Source: Pempheris klunzingeri
Lineage: Eukaryota > Chordata > Actinopteri > Acropomatiformes > Pempheridae
Length of the DNA stretch: 64,000 bases
Reading direction: 5' to 3'
NCBI RefSeq assembly: GCF_042242105.1
Contig: NC_092013.1
Coordinates: 13,261,618 to 13,325,617 of the forward strand
The position numbers and the translations under genes were made by a program. The notes beneath the pieces were generated by a model that was not told the origin of the DNA, did no database searches, and saw nothing but the letters and a program-made list of their open reading frames with translations. This document shows, one piece after another, positions 25,577-38,992 of this stretch. How positions within the stretch are numbered: position 1 is the first letter of the stretch; every line of letters begins with the position of its first letter.

Positions 25577-28013
25577 TTATGCAGCCTTAACGAGGCTATT
25601 AGACGCTTGTCTCTTCCTGCTGTCAATGAAGGGGTACATGCACTTGTCAGACCCCATGAAACGATACGTGACCACGTTGGATTCCCATGGCAACAATCTG
25701 AAAGAAGAATGAAGAAGCGCTTAAAGATTAACTCATGGCCTTTGATTAATTTGAAGGTGTGGCTTTGTGCTTACGCTCTGGAGATGACGGGCAGGTAGGT
25801 GAGGCGAGGGATGCACACTAATGGTTGGTCTACCAGGATGGCATTCATGGCCTGCTCAACACAGTACTGGGGCTCCAGGGGGCATAAGAGCAGTTCCACT
25901 TCCTCCCTATTAGTGGCACCAAAGGACAAATGGGCTGTCACTTACGAGTAAATATGCAGCGTTTTGACAGGGAACCCGTGCTCAAGCATAAGCAGCCACT
26001 CTAACAGAATGCTTACCCAGGTCAGCGCTCCCTTATTCATGTTCCTACAGTAGTATACAGGAATTTAGAATATGAACAGATTACCCCACTATCATATTTC
26101 AGCATTTTTCATTAATAAAAAAAACACAAACATCACCTCACAGAATGATGAATATTGTGTGAATAATGAATATTGGATGTGTTAGGTAAACGGGTTATAA
26201 TCAAAACATCAGCAGTTTCACATTTTGTTATATTCAAGAAGTACAGTTTAATGATGGGATGTGATTCTAAAGCCAATAATAACAGTGTGTGAGTATTTCA
26301 TTGACGTACCGTATCTTGCAGCCTTCAAACATGCCCGTGTCGACGATATAAGGGCACACAAGAGTGGTCTTCACGCCTTCAACGCCCTCAGCCAGCAGCT
26401 CGTGGGCCAAAGACTCGTGGAAGCCCACAGCAGCAAACTTACTGGCGCAGTAATCCTGTCTCGGAACAAAAATCAAAATTTGTTTACTGTGTCTCACTGA
26501 ATATTTGCAAGATTATTTGCAATTTGGCAGACCTGCGCAGACTGCTGTTTTCATGTGTTTGAGTTTGTATCTTCATTTGTGTGAAAGACTGTGACTATAA
26601 AGCTGTCGTATCTTAGTGTTGCAGAGATTTTTTTTCTCCCTCCTTGGTTCACCTCAACGCAAGCTGTGCTGAAGAGGCCGAGGACGCTGGCGATGGTCAC
26701 GATGTGTCCATGATTCTGGGCCTTCATCTGAGGGAGGAAGGCCTTCACTGTCTGAGGCACACACACACACACACACACACCACACACACATGTAGTTATG
26801 TTGCACCAGGTTATTACGAGGCAATAAAACGTGCAGTGTTCATATGACTTGTAGTGACTTAAATGTTGCTCAATGTGAAGGAAGCTTATGTTGCACGAGC
26901 AGCTTCATATTAAGAGGATTTTTGTGGGAATCCTGCAGTCCTCAGTGTGAAGGGGATAAAGCTATTAACGCCATACATTTTACATGTCATGTGTCACACT
27001 ATGCACAATAACCTGCTCTGTATGGCAGCTGATGCTGATGAGATTATATACATTGTGAAATTGAAAACCTTCTCTAAATATCAGTCAGAGCTCAATCATT
27101 GTCTGCGTACTTAAAAAGTGTGCACATTTAACTGATTTCACTATGAAAGTTTTTTCTGTTCATGCACAATTTAAAGAACTCAATATTTGGCCGTCATTTA
27201 CAGCAAGAGTTACTGATCGGGGCATATGACCATGACTTATTCCTGTACCGTACTAAGAAAAGGAGTTATTGTTCTAGCTTAGAGGATTAATATGACAGTT
27301 ACAGTTCACAGGTTTTATCTTAAGTACCTGTGCTGATTAAGTGCCACCAGCCACAGACATACAGTATAGACTGTCTGTGACATCTATACTTTATCTATAG
27401 CTGGCCTCCAACTAATAGGAGATTTTATAGAAGTCAAGGGGAGCTGGATTTCCTGTCTTGTCTTAAGAATGTTTACCTACACCTCTGAGAGGCTTCAACA
27501 CTTCAGGTGTGATGGTTGAAATGTCATCAACACATTTCATATTGAGTAAAGAGTTCTCACCCAGAACAGGGCGTGACAGTTGACCTTCATGGTCCTCTCC
27601 ATTAGCTCATCAGGACAGTCTAGCATGCGCTCCCCAGCCACCACCCCAGCATTGTTCACCAGCATAGTAACGTCCCGGCCCAGGTCTTTTCGCACAAGGT
27701 CTGCGTTGCGATACACGTCCTCCCTGTTGGTCACATCCACGGTGTAGGTGTACGCCTTACCCCCCATCTCATGCACCAGCTTGGCTGTCTGCTCATTGGT
27801 GCTGCTGTCGATGTCCCACAGCACCACTTCTGCCCCATGCTTGGTGAATTCCTGAGCAAAGAGACGTCCCAGGCCGCCGCCTGATCCGGTAATCAGCACC
27901 AGCTCGCCATCAATGGGCTTGGTGCGTGGGCGCATGACGAGCCGCACAGAATTTCGCAGGATGAAGTAAATCACATCCAGCAGCATCATCTGGAGGTCCA
28001 TTAGAAAAATCAT
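25577..28013 (-). CDS. RDH10-like retinol dehydrogenase (SDR16C-type short-chain dehydrogenase/reductase)
   Basis: Predicted membrane-associated NAD(P)-dependent oxidoreductase. The closest family known to me is RDH10, which oxidises retinol to retinal. Minus-strand coding exons: 28013-27561, 26751-26653, 26455-26310, 25906-25775, 25697-25577. Total 951 nt, 316 aa. A hydrophobic N-terminal segment (about residues 7-27) would anchor it in the membrane. The cofactor motif TGSGGGLG is at 42-49 and NNAG at 120-123. The catalytic tetrad is Asn145, Ser173, Tyr186 and Lys190 (DYCASK), all intact. RDH10 signatures include [26 protein letters not shown] and DKCMYPFI. Human RDH10 carries an insertion of about 25 residues after the second beta strand, which this protein lacks, as SDR16C5 does. 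It is therefore a relative or ohnologue rather than clearly RDH10 itself. The start is the first ATG of the open exon; internal Met5 is also possible. Substrate is inferred. Confidence 0.9.
26758..26790. repeat. (CA)n microsatellite at a splice acceptor
   Basis: A CA array with a single interruption near 26780. Read on the minus strand it is a (TG)n tract that ends directly before CCTCAG, the acceptor of exon 2 of the RDH10-like gene (exon starts at 26751). It takes the place of a normal polypyrimidine tract. Confidence 0.95.
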
Positions 28014-31000
28014 GTTGCTCTACTTTACTGCTGATGGTCGTGAATATTATAACAAGTGTCTCAGTAACCTACAATTGATTAGACTTTACACCGGTCACCA
28101 GTAAAGGTGTGCTTTCCTACTGCCTGTCTAAGTGCTAGATTGTGTGAGAGCAGAGGATGCAGACAGCCAAGCTGGTGTTTCCCTCCTTCTGTGACCCTCA
28201 ACCTCCAGCCATGGTTTATTTAAACACTTTCCTCCCGGATTAGAGGAAATACCTTGAGCTCCTAATAAAACCGTGTTTGTTGAAAGCGATGAATGTATGC
28301 ATTTTCACCATTACTGTGGAAAATAACATGTGCCAGACGGCATTACACAGAGTTAAAGATGCTTGAAGCTTCAGGGTCTTTGTAGATCATTATTCAAAGT
28401 TCACAGCTTGCTCACCATGTGCACGTGTAACTCTTGCATAGCATGTACACAGATGTACATACAACACCTCTGAATATTACTACATATAACTATACGAACT
28501 GCTTGCAGGTTTATGGAGATTATATCTTTAAAATATCTGCTTTTTATTTGTGTAATCATTTGAGTTTATCTCTATGGTCTCTCAGTATAAACAAAAGGCA
28601 GAGGATGAGGCGGAATGATACTGTACGTGCTTACGTTGAGGTAAAGAGATGAATCATCACGCCTGACTTGAAATGAGACAAATTGGTGATTTTTCACCAT
28701 GCGTTTCTATCATGTAATTATAGTCATAATTATCCCCTACAGTATCCAAAAATTATCATGTCAGTGGCTTTTACAGGCGGCAGCGTGATAAAGAATTAGG
28801 AAGCAAATTCATCCCTAATTGTGGAAGGATCTCAATGCAGCGTATTCCTGATGTGAAACTAGAAAGATTCTACATATTGATAAATTCCAGGCACAGCTGT
28901 ACCAGTGTCAAGCATACCAGAAAATAATGAAGAGGACTAATGAGTGTTTTATATATTTCTAAGTAATACAGAAGTAAGACAGTGAGAATGAGGAGCTACA
29001 AATTACGTACAAATACTCCAAACCTTACAGATCCCGAAATATCTTGTACATGTGCGTGAGGACAGTGCAGTGGCTCAGAGGTTGTAGTTGAGCAGTGAGT
29101 TAAAGGTTTTGGATCAGTGTTCAGTGAAGAAACGCTATTCAAGGACATGGTTCCAGGTTCTGCTCTATAGAATAGTCCACTGCATATTAAACGAGAACAT
29201 AAGGAGATTATGTGTGTGTAAACTGTAAATCTCTGCATTGTTTCTTATGTCCCGAGAACGCTGCCTGTTGTGTATCAAGTTCTTGTTCTCTGTAGGTGAA
29301 CACTGCCAGCCTTGTTTACTCCCTATATTGGTATGTGGGTCATATTTAGAGAATCATACAAGTGACTCTGTGTATTTGTAGATGACAATGAACCTGCAGA
29401 GACTCAAAACAGCTTGAGAGGGCAAATCTGTCACAATAATCATCTGCTATTATTGTCAGTTATGTTATTGTTGCATCTTATGAGTAATGTAAAGATCATC
29501 TGTTTTTATATGCTGTCTACTCAAAGGAAACGTTAGATACAATGACAACATTTTAACCCAGTGGGGGCTTTATATCTCAGATAAATATTTCTATTTCTAA
29601 AATACAGAGTACATTTACAGAAATGGGTCAAGGCTGTAAGAAGGAGGTTAGTCTAAATACTGCCAAGAATTTTGGCCTACTGTGATTTGTTGAGCAACAC
29701 TTGGAAACGGCAGCAAAGATCACATCATAGTGAGTGCTTTGAATGTAGTGGTAATACCTGAATTCTGGCATGCAGATCAAGTGATGTGGATCCAGTGTGG
29801 AGCTGTGTTTGATTGATTGCCTGCCAGTTTCCTCCGTTGGATGTGCCATAAAAATAATACAAGTTAGGCTGTAGCGTAGTGTTGGGTTCAACCCTGGGCA
29901 TCTATCTGCCTTTTGTGAACTGAGTTTCTTGAATCTGTGTAACTTTTCACCTTTTTTGAACATAAAAAAACTTTTCTTTTCTCGCTAAAAAGATCTGTTG
30001 AAATGAGAAATGTAAGAACATGAGAGAGGCTGTGGGTACTCGTATGGACTGTGGCTGCATCCACTTAGTGCTGACTGCAGTAAATGAACACGGCCCTCAT
30101 CTCTGCAAGCTACACAGTTTTGTAGACACACATGGGATACACGTCTTTATGTGTGTGGCAGTGCATATATGTCTCCCTCTGCCATACAGCATGATTGTTA
30201 GTCTTGATATTGTGGTGTTTCGAGCAGCATTATCATTCTCTGAGCTCCACCCATCTCCCCCTCTTTCTGTTCCTGTCATGTCCCTCTACACACACAGTAG
30301 AAGGCTACTGGGAATCTTAGTTTGAGCAGAGGCCTGCACTGTCCGCACTGTTGTTCTTTTTGCATGAATAACCTCGGCCATAGGAGTTTCATTAATCCAC
30401 TCTTTTCACATGTTGAGGCACACATGGGCCTGGGAAGCTGGCAGCTTCACCAGCAGATTGAGTGAGAGAGAGAAAAAGGCAGTGAAAGAATTTAAGCAAA
30501 CAGACATTTATTTTACTGTATTTTTGCAAGTGAAGGTGGATTGTGACACATTCTGTCTTTTCGTTTCCCTTTGTTTTTCTCCACATTTTACCGATAATTT
30601 CAACAGAAAGTGTAATACACCATGCAAATGCGGCTCAGTGCAGGGTCTGTATCTTACTTTTTATTCTGTTTCTGCTCCTCAGCACCCACAATCAGGGGTG
30701 CAGCTGTCTTTATCTCTTTTATATCATACTTCTTTTCTGTACAGAGCATTGTGGCGACATTACTACTGTAGTATTCACAGACAATTCACGGCGGGCTAAT
30801 GGTTAAAGTATTCTAAAGCAGGACAACCTTTATCAAAAAAATTAAAGTACAGAGAGGAGAGACTTCTGTCTTTTCAGTTTTCTGTCATGATGCTTGGACA
30901 AGATGAGGTAATAAATCAACTGTACAATAAAATCAAGAATTCTGATTTATACATTAGATCTAATAGTTAGATAATAGCCTAAATGATCTTACATTAGTGA

Positions 31001-31247
31001 CATTAAATGTGATTGGCCTACTGTCTGTTGCTCAGTCTAGCACCTTACTTTACCTACAGTGGTGAACTGTTCCTTTAAGAGATGCACAGTGTACACATGA
31101 ATCATTTCCAGCTCACCGGTCAGAGCTTCACCTCCCGTGCTGACCCGACTGACCACAGATCACAGGAGTTCATCTGTGGACTTTTAAGGACTTTAAAACA
31201 ATCCTCTGGAGGGTAACTCCAGGCGGGAGTTACTTGTTGAAGTCGTG
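28014..31247. other. Divergent intergenic region between the RDH10-like and SBSPON-like genes
   Basis: About 3.2 kb between two divergently transcribed coding starts. It must contain both promoters and 5'UTRs. No homologous exon, tRNA or classifiable mobile element is apparent. No reliable TATA box or start site was identified on either side. Confidence 0.5.
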
Positions 31248-34200
31248 ATGACAGTCTGGAGGCGCAGCTCAGTCCCTTTGGTGTGTCTCGGAGTGTCTTT
31301 ATTCCTCGTCGGTCCCTGTCAGTCGGGATGTCGGGAAACGCGTCAGTGTTGCACCGGCCGCGACCCGTCATGCATCAGCAAAGGATGGAGATCCGACCGG
31401 TCCTACGGCACCTGCTACTGCGACCAAGCCTGTGTGTCCACCCTGGACTGCTGCCACGACTATGAGACAGCCTGTCCCGGTGGGTTTGTGATGATGAGAA
31501 AAGTTTTTATCACAATTCAAACTCTAGGGGAATTGCTCTCATTACAGTCCAGTGTGATGCTATTAGTCAAGTTTGTGAGTTGAAGACTTGTTCCTCCCCT
31601 TTGATTATAAATGACACCATATGCATCAGGCAAAAACTTAAATAACAAAATTATAGAATTAACAAAATTCTCTTATTATTTGTATTAAAAGCCACATGTT
31701 TATGTATGTGAGGGCTCGGTGGCTTTAAACAAACCCAAACTGGCAAAGTGTCACAGTGATGTATTGTATCTACCTCAACTAACCCCCTCCAAACAAACCT
31801 AGTGAAGCCTGACATCCAGTTTCCTGTGCCTACAGTGTCATTGCAATTTTCTAATGTGCAATCTTAATCCACAGATGTATGACAACTGTTGCTGCTTATG
31901 CCCTGTCTCTGTCCCCTCAGCGGTGTCCTGCGTGGTGAGTGAGTGGACCGAGTGGTCGGGCTGTGCCGAGCCCTGCAGGGCCACAGTTCGCAGGCGGAGC
32001 AGGATGGTTCTGCAGGAACCGCTCAATGCAGGCAAACCCTGTCCCCATGTGGAGGAGCACGCTGGCTGTGCAGAGTACTGGTCGCAGCAAGGGCACTGTC
32101 ACAACTCACTGGGTGAGAAACGTCTACCTGGATCCCTCCACACACACACACACCCATGGGATCATCACTTTAGTGTCTGACATTCTTCAATAATCAGAGT
32201 TGTTGTTAGTACTTAATGCTATTATCCTACCCACCTGAAGACAGCTCATCCACTGAGTCATACAGTGTGTGTGTATATTAACACAATGTGTGGCCCTGAA
32301 AGTAATTACATGAAAAATATGACTTAAAGGGCCACTAAAGTAAACAGTTATTCTAAAGTGCGATTAGACCAGTTGATGTCTCAAATTAATAGCTGAGACC
32401 AGAGACTAGAATCTCTTAGACTTTGGCAATGTCAAAGATGAACACCCACATCTGATGAACAGAACAGAAGACAGATCATTATATATGTGATCCATCAGTA
32501 ATTAGATGTAATGTAATGTAACATTATTGGTGATTTCTAGGAGGATGTTCAGTGAAACAGCAAAACAAAAGAGTTTTTCATTGCTGCCTTGTTATTTTAG
32601 ATTCATCAACAGTATTAAACAGACAGTCAACATCTAGACTTACTGAATATAAAAGTTGTGATACTTGTGCAGCCTTTAATCATTTGATTAACAAGTATTT
32701 TAACATTCAGAAGATTCGACCTTGAATTCACAATAAAGAGTGTTTAAAAGCTCTGATGTCACTTTGTAAGGATTGTAAGTATTTGTACAAGTGCACTTAA
32801 TACAGCAATGTTATTATGAATTTATGTTTCACTTTCAAATAGTGTGGAGATACTGATGCAAGAGGTCTTCACAGATACTGCAGTAGTATATGTAGTGTGA
32901 AGTCTAAAAGAAGTCACATATCTTAAGATGTTTATGTTTCTTAAATGTAACATAAGTCAAACAAAATGTAAATTCAAGAGTGCATAAAATGAGCCGCCAG
33001 AGAATCCTACCTTTTAAATGTATAAAGCTCAGTGTTGCATCATATGGTCACATGTAATGTTCTCATCACGGATGATCCCTCCGCAGTCCCAGCGCTTATT
33101 ATCACGGGTGGCTATGGCAACGCCAGGAAGAAAAGAGACATCCCTGACGGCAGCGACATTATAGGGTAACGTGTTCAAAGAGTCGAGAAAAATGTGGAAT
33201 AACGCTCACTTTCTCCTTTGATCTGTTCTCACGTATCGTCGATATGTCTGCGTGTGTTTGTGTAAAACAGGTATTGTGTCCAGTTTCAGCTGACCTCTCT
33301 GACAAATGGATGCCAGCAGAGTGCGGGCCCACACACTCAGTGGATGCAGTACCTGAGGGAGGGGCACCATGTGTGTGTCGAGTGCCAGCCACCTGCTCTC
33401 GCTGCTGGACAGACTCACTGTGCCGGAGACGGAGAGGAAAATGAGGAAGACAGGCAAGTGTGAAACAAATAAAGATATGGCTCATCAGATTATTATCATG
33501 TTTCTTCCATTAAAACATTGTCACATCACATCTTACTGCTTGCTTTTTTCACTGTTGTAAAAATAAAAGTTTGACAGTTAACGTTCTTTGAATTTAGAAA
33601 GCCTCACAGATTTAAGCTTGTGTTGTTCAGTTAATGACCATAAGAGATAAAGTATTTGTTTTTAAAGCTCAACTAAGGGTTTAATCAACCATGAAATTAA
33701 CTTGAAGTTCATTTTTCTCATATGTAAAAAAAACTTCGCTACACTAATGAAGGTGACCTTTCCGTCTCACTCTATGGCAGAGCCAAGTAGTTAGTTCTGT
33801 TATTATCAGCTAAAAGCAATATACCACATGAAAGTAATTGCAACTATTCTTACTCATATTATTCTTACTTGATGATCAAAAAATTGGTGGCAATATTCAC
33901 ACAGAAAAAATGTTACAAAATATCACCATTTGTTTTGTTTGCTTACAAATGCTTATGCAGTCATTTGTTTGTTTGGTGCACTATGCACAGGAAATGTGAA
34001 CATAATGTAGTTTGGATATAATCTTCTGAACCCTACATTGTCGTCACCTCGCTCCAGTTGAACCGGAAATTTACCTGTTTTTGTTCATGGAACAGCACTT
34101 ACACATTATTGCAGCAGTGATTTACTATAGGAGGACAATAATCAGAGAAAAGTCAACAAAGACATGAAGAGACTAATGAAATTGTTATATTCTCTATCAG

Positions 34201-35014
34201 CTGCCAAAGAGTAATCTAGCTGTCTAGCTGCTGGTAGGCAGATTTTATTACTTTATTACTAGCTGTCTATCTTCCTTTCTTTTTGCTAAGCTAAGCTAAC
34301 CAGCAGCTAACTGTGGCGTCACATTTACTACACACACATCTTCTCCTCTAACTCTCAACAAGAAAGCAAATCATTGTTCCAAAATGTAGAACTACTTTTA
34401 AGGCACCACAAGTGTTGATATTTTCTGTAATTGCATTGTTAATAAAAAATAGATGCCACAGGGAACCTTTAATTCCAAGATATGTTAAACTTAAATTTAA
34501 CCATATCATATCCACAGGGGGCATGTTTTTGAGTGGGCTTATATTTCAATTTAAAGGGAGTATATTAGCAGATATATGTGCTTATCTGTACAGCCAACAA
34601 ATATTGTCAAATATTGTGCCCTGGCACTTGTGACACAATATCTGTGTCTGTATTTTGAGAGATGCAGTGATTAATAAAGTAACGATATGTAGATGAATTA
34701 TGATGGGACAGCATGGGTCACATTTCCAAGTCTTGTTTTTGTTTGTTTTTCATCCCAGACCACTGATCTACACCCCATCTCCCAAATGTGATTGGGAATA
34801 GTGAATACTTCCACTAGATGGCAATATTGTTTATCCCTTGGATTGAAAGAGAAATCTTGTGACCACTAACTGTTCCTCCCTCCCTCCTTCCTGCAGAAGA
34901 CAGTCTCTCCAGTGGCAGGCGGTGGGAAACCCTCGATGCAGGGGTGTGTGGAGGCGTGTAGGGAGGCTGGAGGCCTGCTCCTGCCCAACAGCCCACAGCT
35001 TCCTCTTCATCTAA
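31248..35014 (+). CDS. sbspon: Somatomedin-B and thrombospondin type-1 domain-containing protein (SBSPON-like)
   Basis: Secreted, probably extracellular-matrix protein of unknown biochemical role. Coding exons: 31248-31479, 31921-32112, 33087-33165, 33271-33453, 34897-35014. Total 804 nt, 267 aa, against about 264 in human. A signal peptide (residues 1 to about 26, hydrophobic LVCLGVSLFLVG) is followed by a somatomedin-B domain (27-77) with the ten-cysteine spacing of human SBSPON, including GTCYCDQAC and DCCHDY. A thrombospondin type-1 repeat follows (about 80-132, SEWTEWSGC). The C-terminal module has GPHTQWMQYLREG, VCVECQPP and a final CSCPTAHSFLFI that closely matches human. The last intron begins AG|GCAAGT, a GC-AG donor; the nearby GT would break the frame. 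I chose the ATG at 31248, which begins the signal peptide. By position beside stau1 and kcnb1 this may be an ohnologue of mammalian SBSPON rather than its direct orthologue. Confidence 0.92.
34201..34402 (+). repeat. Percomorph-type dispersed repeat inside the last SBSPON-like intron
   Basis: Contains GCTAAGCTAAGCTAACCAGC, then TCTAACTCTCAACAAGAAAGC and a terminal CCAAAATGTAGAACTACTTTTAAGG-like tail (ending about 34402). I recognise this series from many perciform genomes as a high-copy interspersed repeat. It is non-coding here. The class was not determined. Confidence 0.55.
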
Positions 35015-37802
35015 CCTTCTCCTTGCTTCTAATAGCTCCCCTCCTGTACATATTTACACAGATACATGTATTAAGAACAATCTCCCAGTATTATAAACCC
35101 GTTCAATTTGAGAGTGCTGGTCAATGCCTAATAGTGCATTTTTGGTTGTAATGACCAAATTTAATGTTCTCCAGAAGCACATGTAACTGCATATAAATAT
35201 TTTATTGATATGGCTGAATGTGTGCCAATGCAAATTCCTATTTCCTAGTCAGAATATAATAGGCTACATTTACTGCCCTTACTGCACAACACCAACTTTA
35301 ATAATACATATTCCTTTTTTTTTTGATTCACAAAAAGTGAGTGAATGATACATTTATAAAAATGAAAGTCAGCAATTCCTAATCAAAATGTAAAGTGATC
35401 TGATTTATTTCATTTTGAGTCATCCAAGGGAAATGTTGCTTTTCTTAAGAAATAGAAATATCTTGGGACATTGAGACACTTTTTTTTACATGACAAGTAC
35501 TGGCTCTGTGTGAATCACAACCAGTCACAACGGCAAGTTACAACATGCACTGAACAATAGAACATTTATACAGAAACAACAGCATAGAAATTCAACAGGT
35601 AAAAATGTTGTTGCTTTTTTTTTTTTTTTTTTTACAAAACAGACAGCCTCGGGACCTACAAACAACATTGTATAAGAGCTGGCTAAGTTTCGTTCAAATA
35701 TCTTTTTTTAATTCCCTGGAAACAGTGTACTTTACAAAGACTGATGGCTTAGGCAAGGTTGGGGTCAATTCCACTGAGAGCTTAAAACGTAGAAAAAATA
35801 TAGTTTATGTTTTAAATTTGTACTAGGTTTTAATTTGTCTCATGCTCTAATACTGGTTTCTTTTATAGTGTCATGTGTGATGTTTTACTCCATCAAGGCA
35901 TCCTGAATCGACCCCAACCCTGTAATACAGTGTTAGATTCAGAGGATGTGGAATTGGGCTACTTGCTAAAGCAGTGGTTCTCACTGGGTTTTGGAAACTA
36001 CCATATGTCCTTGAAAAGGGTCCTAACAAAAATGACAAAGACTTTTACCTCTTTACAGATAAATTTAGCAGCTAGTGTGACAACCAAATCCTATTTTAAG
36101 TTGCAACTAAATGCATTTACTGTACAGTTGGGTGTCTCATTATGGAAAATCTTGAGAAGCTGTGCTCTTCATCGTAATTTGTATCAATATATGAGAAATA
36201 AAACAATTCATTTGAGTGAATTTTCTTCATTAAGCATGATGGTTTAGTCCTTTGATTCACATCAGAATTTCTCCACAGGGATCTCAGTGAAATGAAAAGC
36301 TTTTTTTAGACTATTAGATTTCATTAATTTGAATGGCTCCCTTGGAGATGGAGAGGAGTTAACTACCCAATCAACATAAAAACATAAAAACATTGATGAC
36401 TTGTAAAAAAAAAAAAAAAATAGTACATCTCTTATATTATGGTGGTATCATGTCACAGTATCACAGTCTGGTTATCAAATCACAACATCATGCTTGATGT
36501 TTCTTTGCACTACCTTGTCTAAAAGCTTAAGGGTATCATGAGTATCAGGATTTCAATACTTGTGTTTGTATGTATGCATATGGGTGCGCATTTGTGTGAT
36601 ATTTGCCCATAATAAATGTTAGTTCTCTACAATAGTGCTTGCTGCCTATTTGTGGAATATTGATTGTCATCATTGTTGAGAGATCTTTCAGTGAAAAATG
36701 GTCCCTGACTACCGTAATATATAGAAAACCTAAATTATGGGATAGAAGCTCACGTGATGCTTCATGAGAGATTGCATGATCTGAATGCCCTTTATCTTTG
36801 TGTTGAAATAAAACTTAATTTACCAGTTTTTTCATGATGTAATAAACTCAGATGGACATGTCTGACTGAAATTTGGTTCTTCACAACTTCAAGAAACAGT
36901 TTAAACTCTTCATGATTTAGGTGTAACAAAGTTAAACAAAACTGAAATGTTTGGCATACATTGGCCTTGACTTCTCATGAGGCAAAGATAAATATGCAAT
37001 GAAGGAACTAACATCCAATCCATCTATGAAGCAAATGTTTCTCTTGTTGAGACTGATGTCATTTAAGCAAAGTCATTTTAAGCTAAATAAGATGGGCAAG
37101 CTTGCAAGTTTATCATGTGTGAAGTATTAAGGAACAAATTGATTAATGTCAATTAAAGGAGCAGACATTCATAGCGTGTTTTTGGGGGAGACTGTTACAA
37201 ATTATTTAAGCTTAATATCTGCAGTCAATTGTAGTGGCTCATTTCCAAAATAAAATCATTTTGTTTGGGAACACCTCTTTGCAGATGATACTTAAGTTTA
37301 TGTCTGAAATCCCTTTTTTGTGAACATAGCTTATAATATTAGCAGATACTTTTGTTTATATGCAACAAAGGACGATGAGAAATTTTACTTGAATAGAAAA
37401 AAGGATGTTGTGAGTCATAGTTTATTTCCGAGCTGACACTGTAAGGTTACATAAAAATGATTTGTCACTAGTTTAAACCACTCACGCTTGCCTAATTATG
37501 TGGTGCGTGCTAAATAAGATTCATAAAATGCCCTTCCCATCCCTCTGTGCACAGCTGTAAATGAAGCCGTTCTTCAAAGATTAAATGTGTGCTAATGTAA
37601 TCTTAATTTTTCATGTGATTAGAGATCTCTTGATATTACAATCTGTTTTACTGCTGCATGTTAGGATCAGAACTGCAGATAGAATATGGAGAAAACAAAA
37701 GCAGGGTTCCCCCGACATGCATACATTCATTTCGGAAACAGTTCATTCTTTTCCATTAAGCAGCAGCCCCGCTGCTCTAATGCCCTGGCTTTACAGCAGT
37801 CA

Positions 37803-37829
37803 TACACACACACACACACACACACACAG
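37803..37829. repeat. (CA)n microsatellite
   Basis: Short uninterrupted CA dinucleotide array in the intergenic region. Confidence 0.93.
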
Positions 37830-38978
37830 AGTTCCCTCTGCCTCTCACAGTCATTGCTATTCCTTTCACACCTCTGCTCCTCTCACTATGGGAGAGCAAT
37901 ATGAAATGGTTCAACTCTGTGATTATAACAGGAAATTAAATCAAGGTTTGTGATTAGACACATTACATCTTTTTATGTCGATCACCTTCTGTTGATTTTT
38001 GAATCAAATTTTACTCAACACATGCATTCATGATAGTACGAGGACCTTTTATTTGTAGGTTTTTCCAAATATATTTGTGTTTGCTTGATTAGTTTTCTTT
38101 GAGTATGTTTCGTTCTCAGTGAGGCTCTTCTTCACTTATCTCATTAACACTGGAGAAAGGTGGGATGACATAAGACATTATATTTTTACAAATTTTTACA
38201 GGCATTTCAGTGACATTGTACCTTTACACTTGGAATCAGATTTCAAGGGATTGACGGAGCAACAACAAACAGTAGTCTCTACACTAAGTCTGCTCATGTT
38301 AGCACGGATGCACAGTTCATTTCAATATATGTTTAAATTCACATTTATGAGGTTGAGATTACGATGAAGACCATGTCAGCACGTTTTTCCCTGTCTATGC
38401 AGTGTGAAGTGTATAGCCACTCTTGTAATATCTTGTTTTAACAGTGTTAAGTGACCACTTTAACAGTGGTAACTTTACATTATTTGTCACCGTGGTTTTT
38501 ATTCTATGTTACTGACAATTATTTTATGATTTTATTTTTTTGTTATTGTAGTTTTGCTACATGAAACAATTTGGGCTGCATGTTTGTATTAAAGGGGCTT
38601 ATATAAATGTTATTATACAAAAGTTGAGTTTATTTGCTATGTAAGGCCGTTTCTCTCTGCTAACAAAAACAAACAAATAGATGATAGAGAACGCAATTTG
38701 GGGGAATTGTAGTATTTATGGGATGCTACAAAGATTTTAAATGTAAACATAACAATCTACAAAGTCCTTACATTATAATGTTGCTTTTACATAGTACTTA
38801 TAAATATGCACATTGAGGAGTGGCTCTGATGAAATGTGACTATTGTGCAAACGTGTCACTTTATGGATACATGCCTGTGTGTCATCTTGTATATGTTGAG
38901 TATATGTAACATGCAACCAGACCTTCTCGCCCCAATTAACAAACTGTTGCTGAGCTGCAGCCTTTGAGGACAGCTGCT

Positions 38979-38992
38979 GTCACTATGGAAAC
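38979..38992 (+). promoter_or_regulatory. RFX X-box-like motif
   Basis: GTCACTATGGAAAC fits the RFX X-box pattern of two half-sites around an AT spacer. It lies downstream of kcnb1. Motif evidence only. Confidence 0.25.

Noticed and set aside
26261-26847. Plus-strand open frames opposite the dehydrogenase exons
   Set aside because: They are antisense shadows of exons 2 and 3 of the minus-strand gene.
35971-35984. hAT-like terminal phrase AGCAGTGGTTCTCA
   Set aside because: No matching inverted end or 8-bp target duplication was found nearby.
35873-36247. 124-codon open frame after the SBSPON-like gene
   Set aside because: No recognisable domain, no splice context and AT-rich composition; likely 3'UTR or intergenic sequence.
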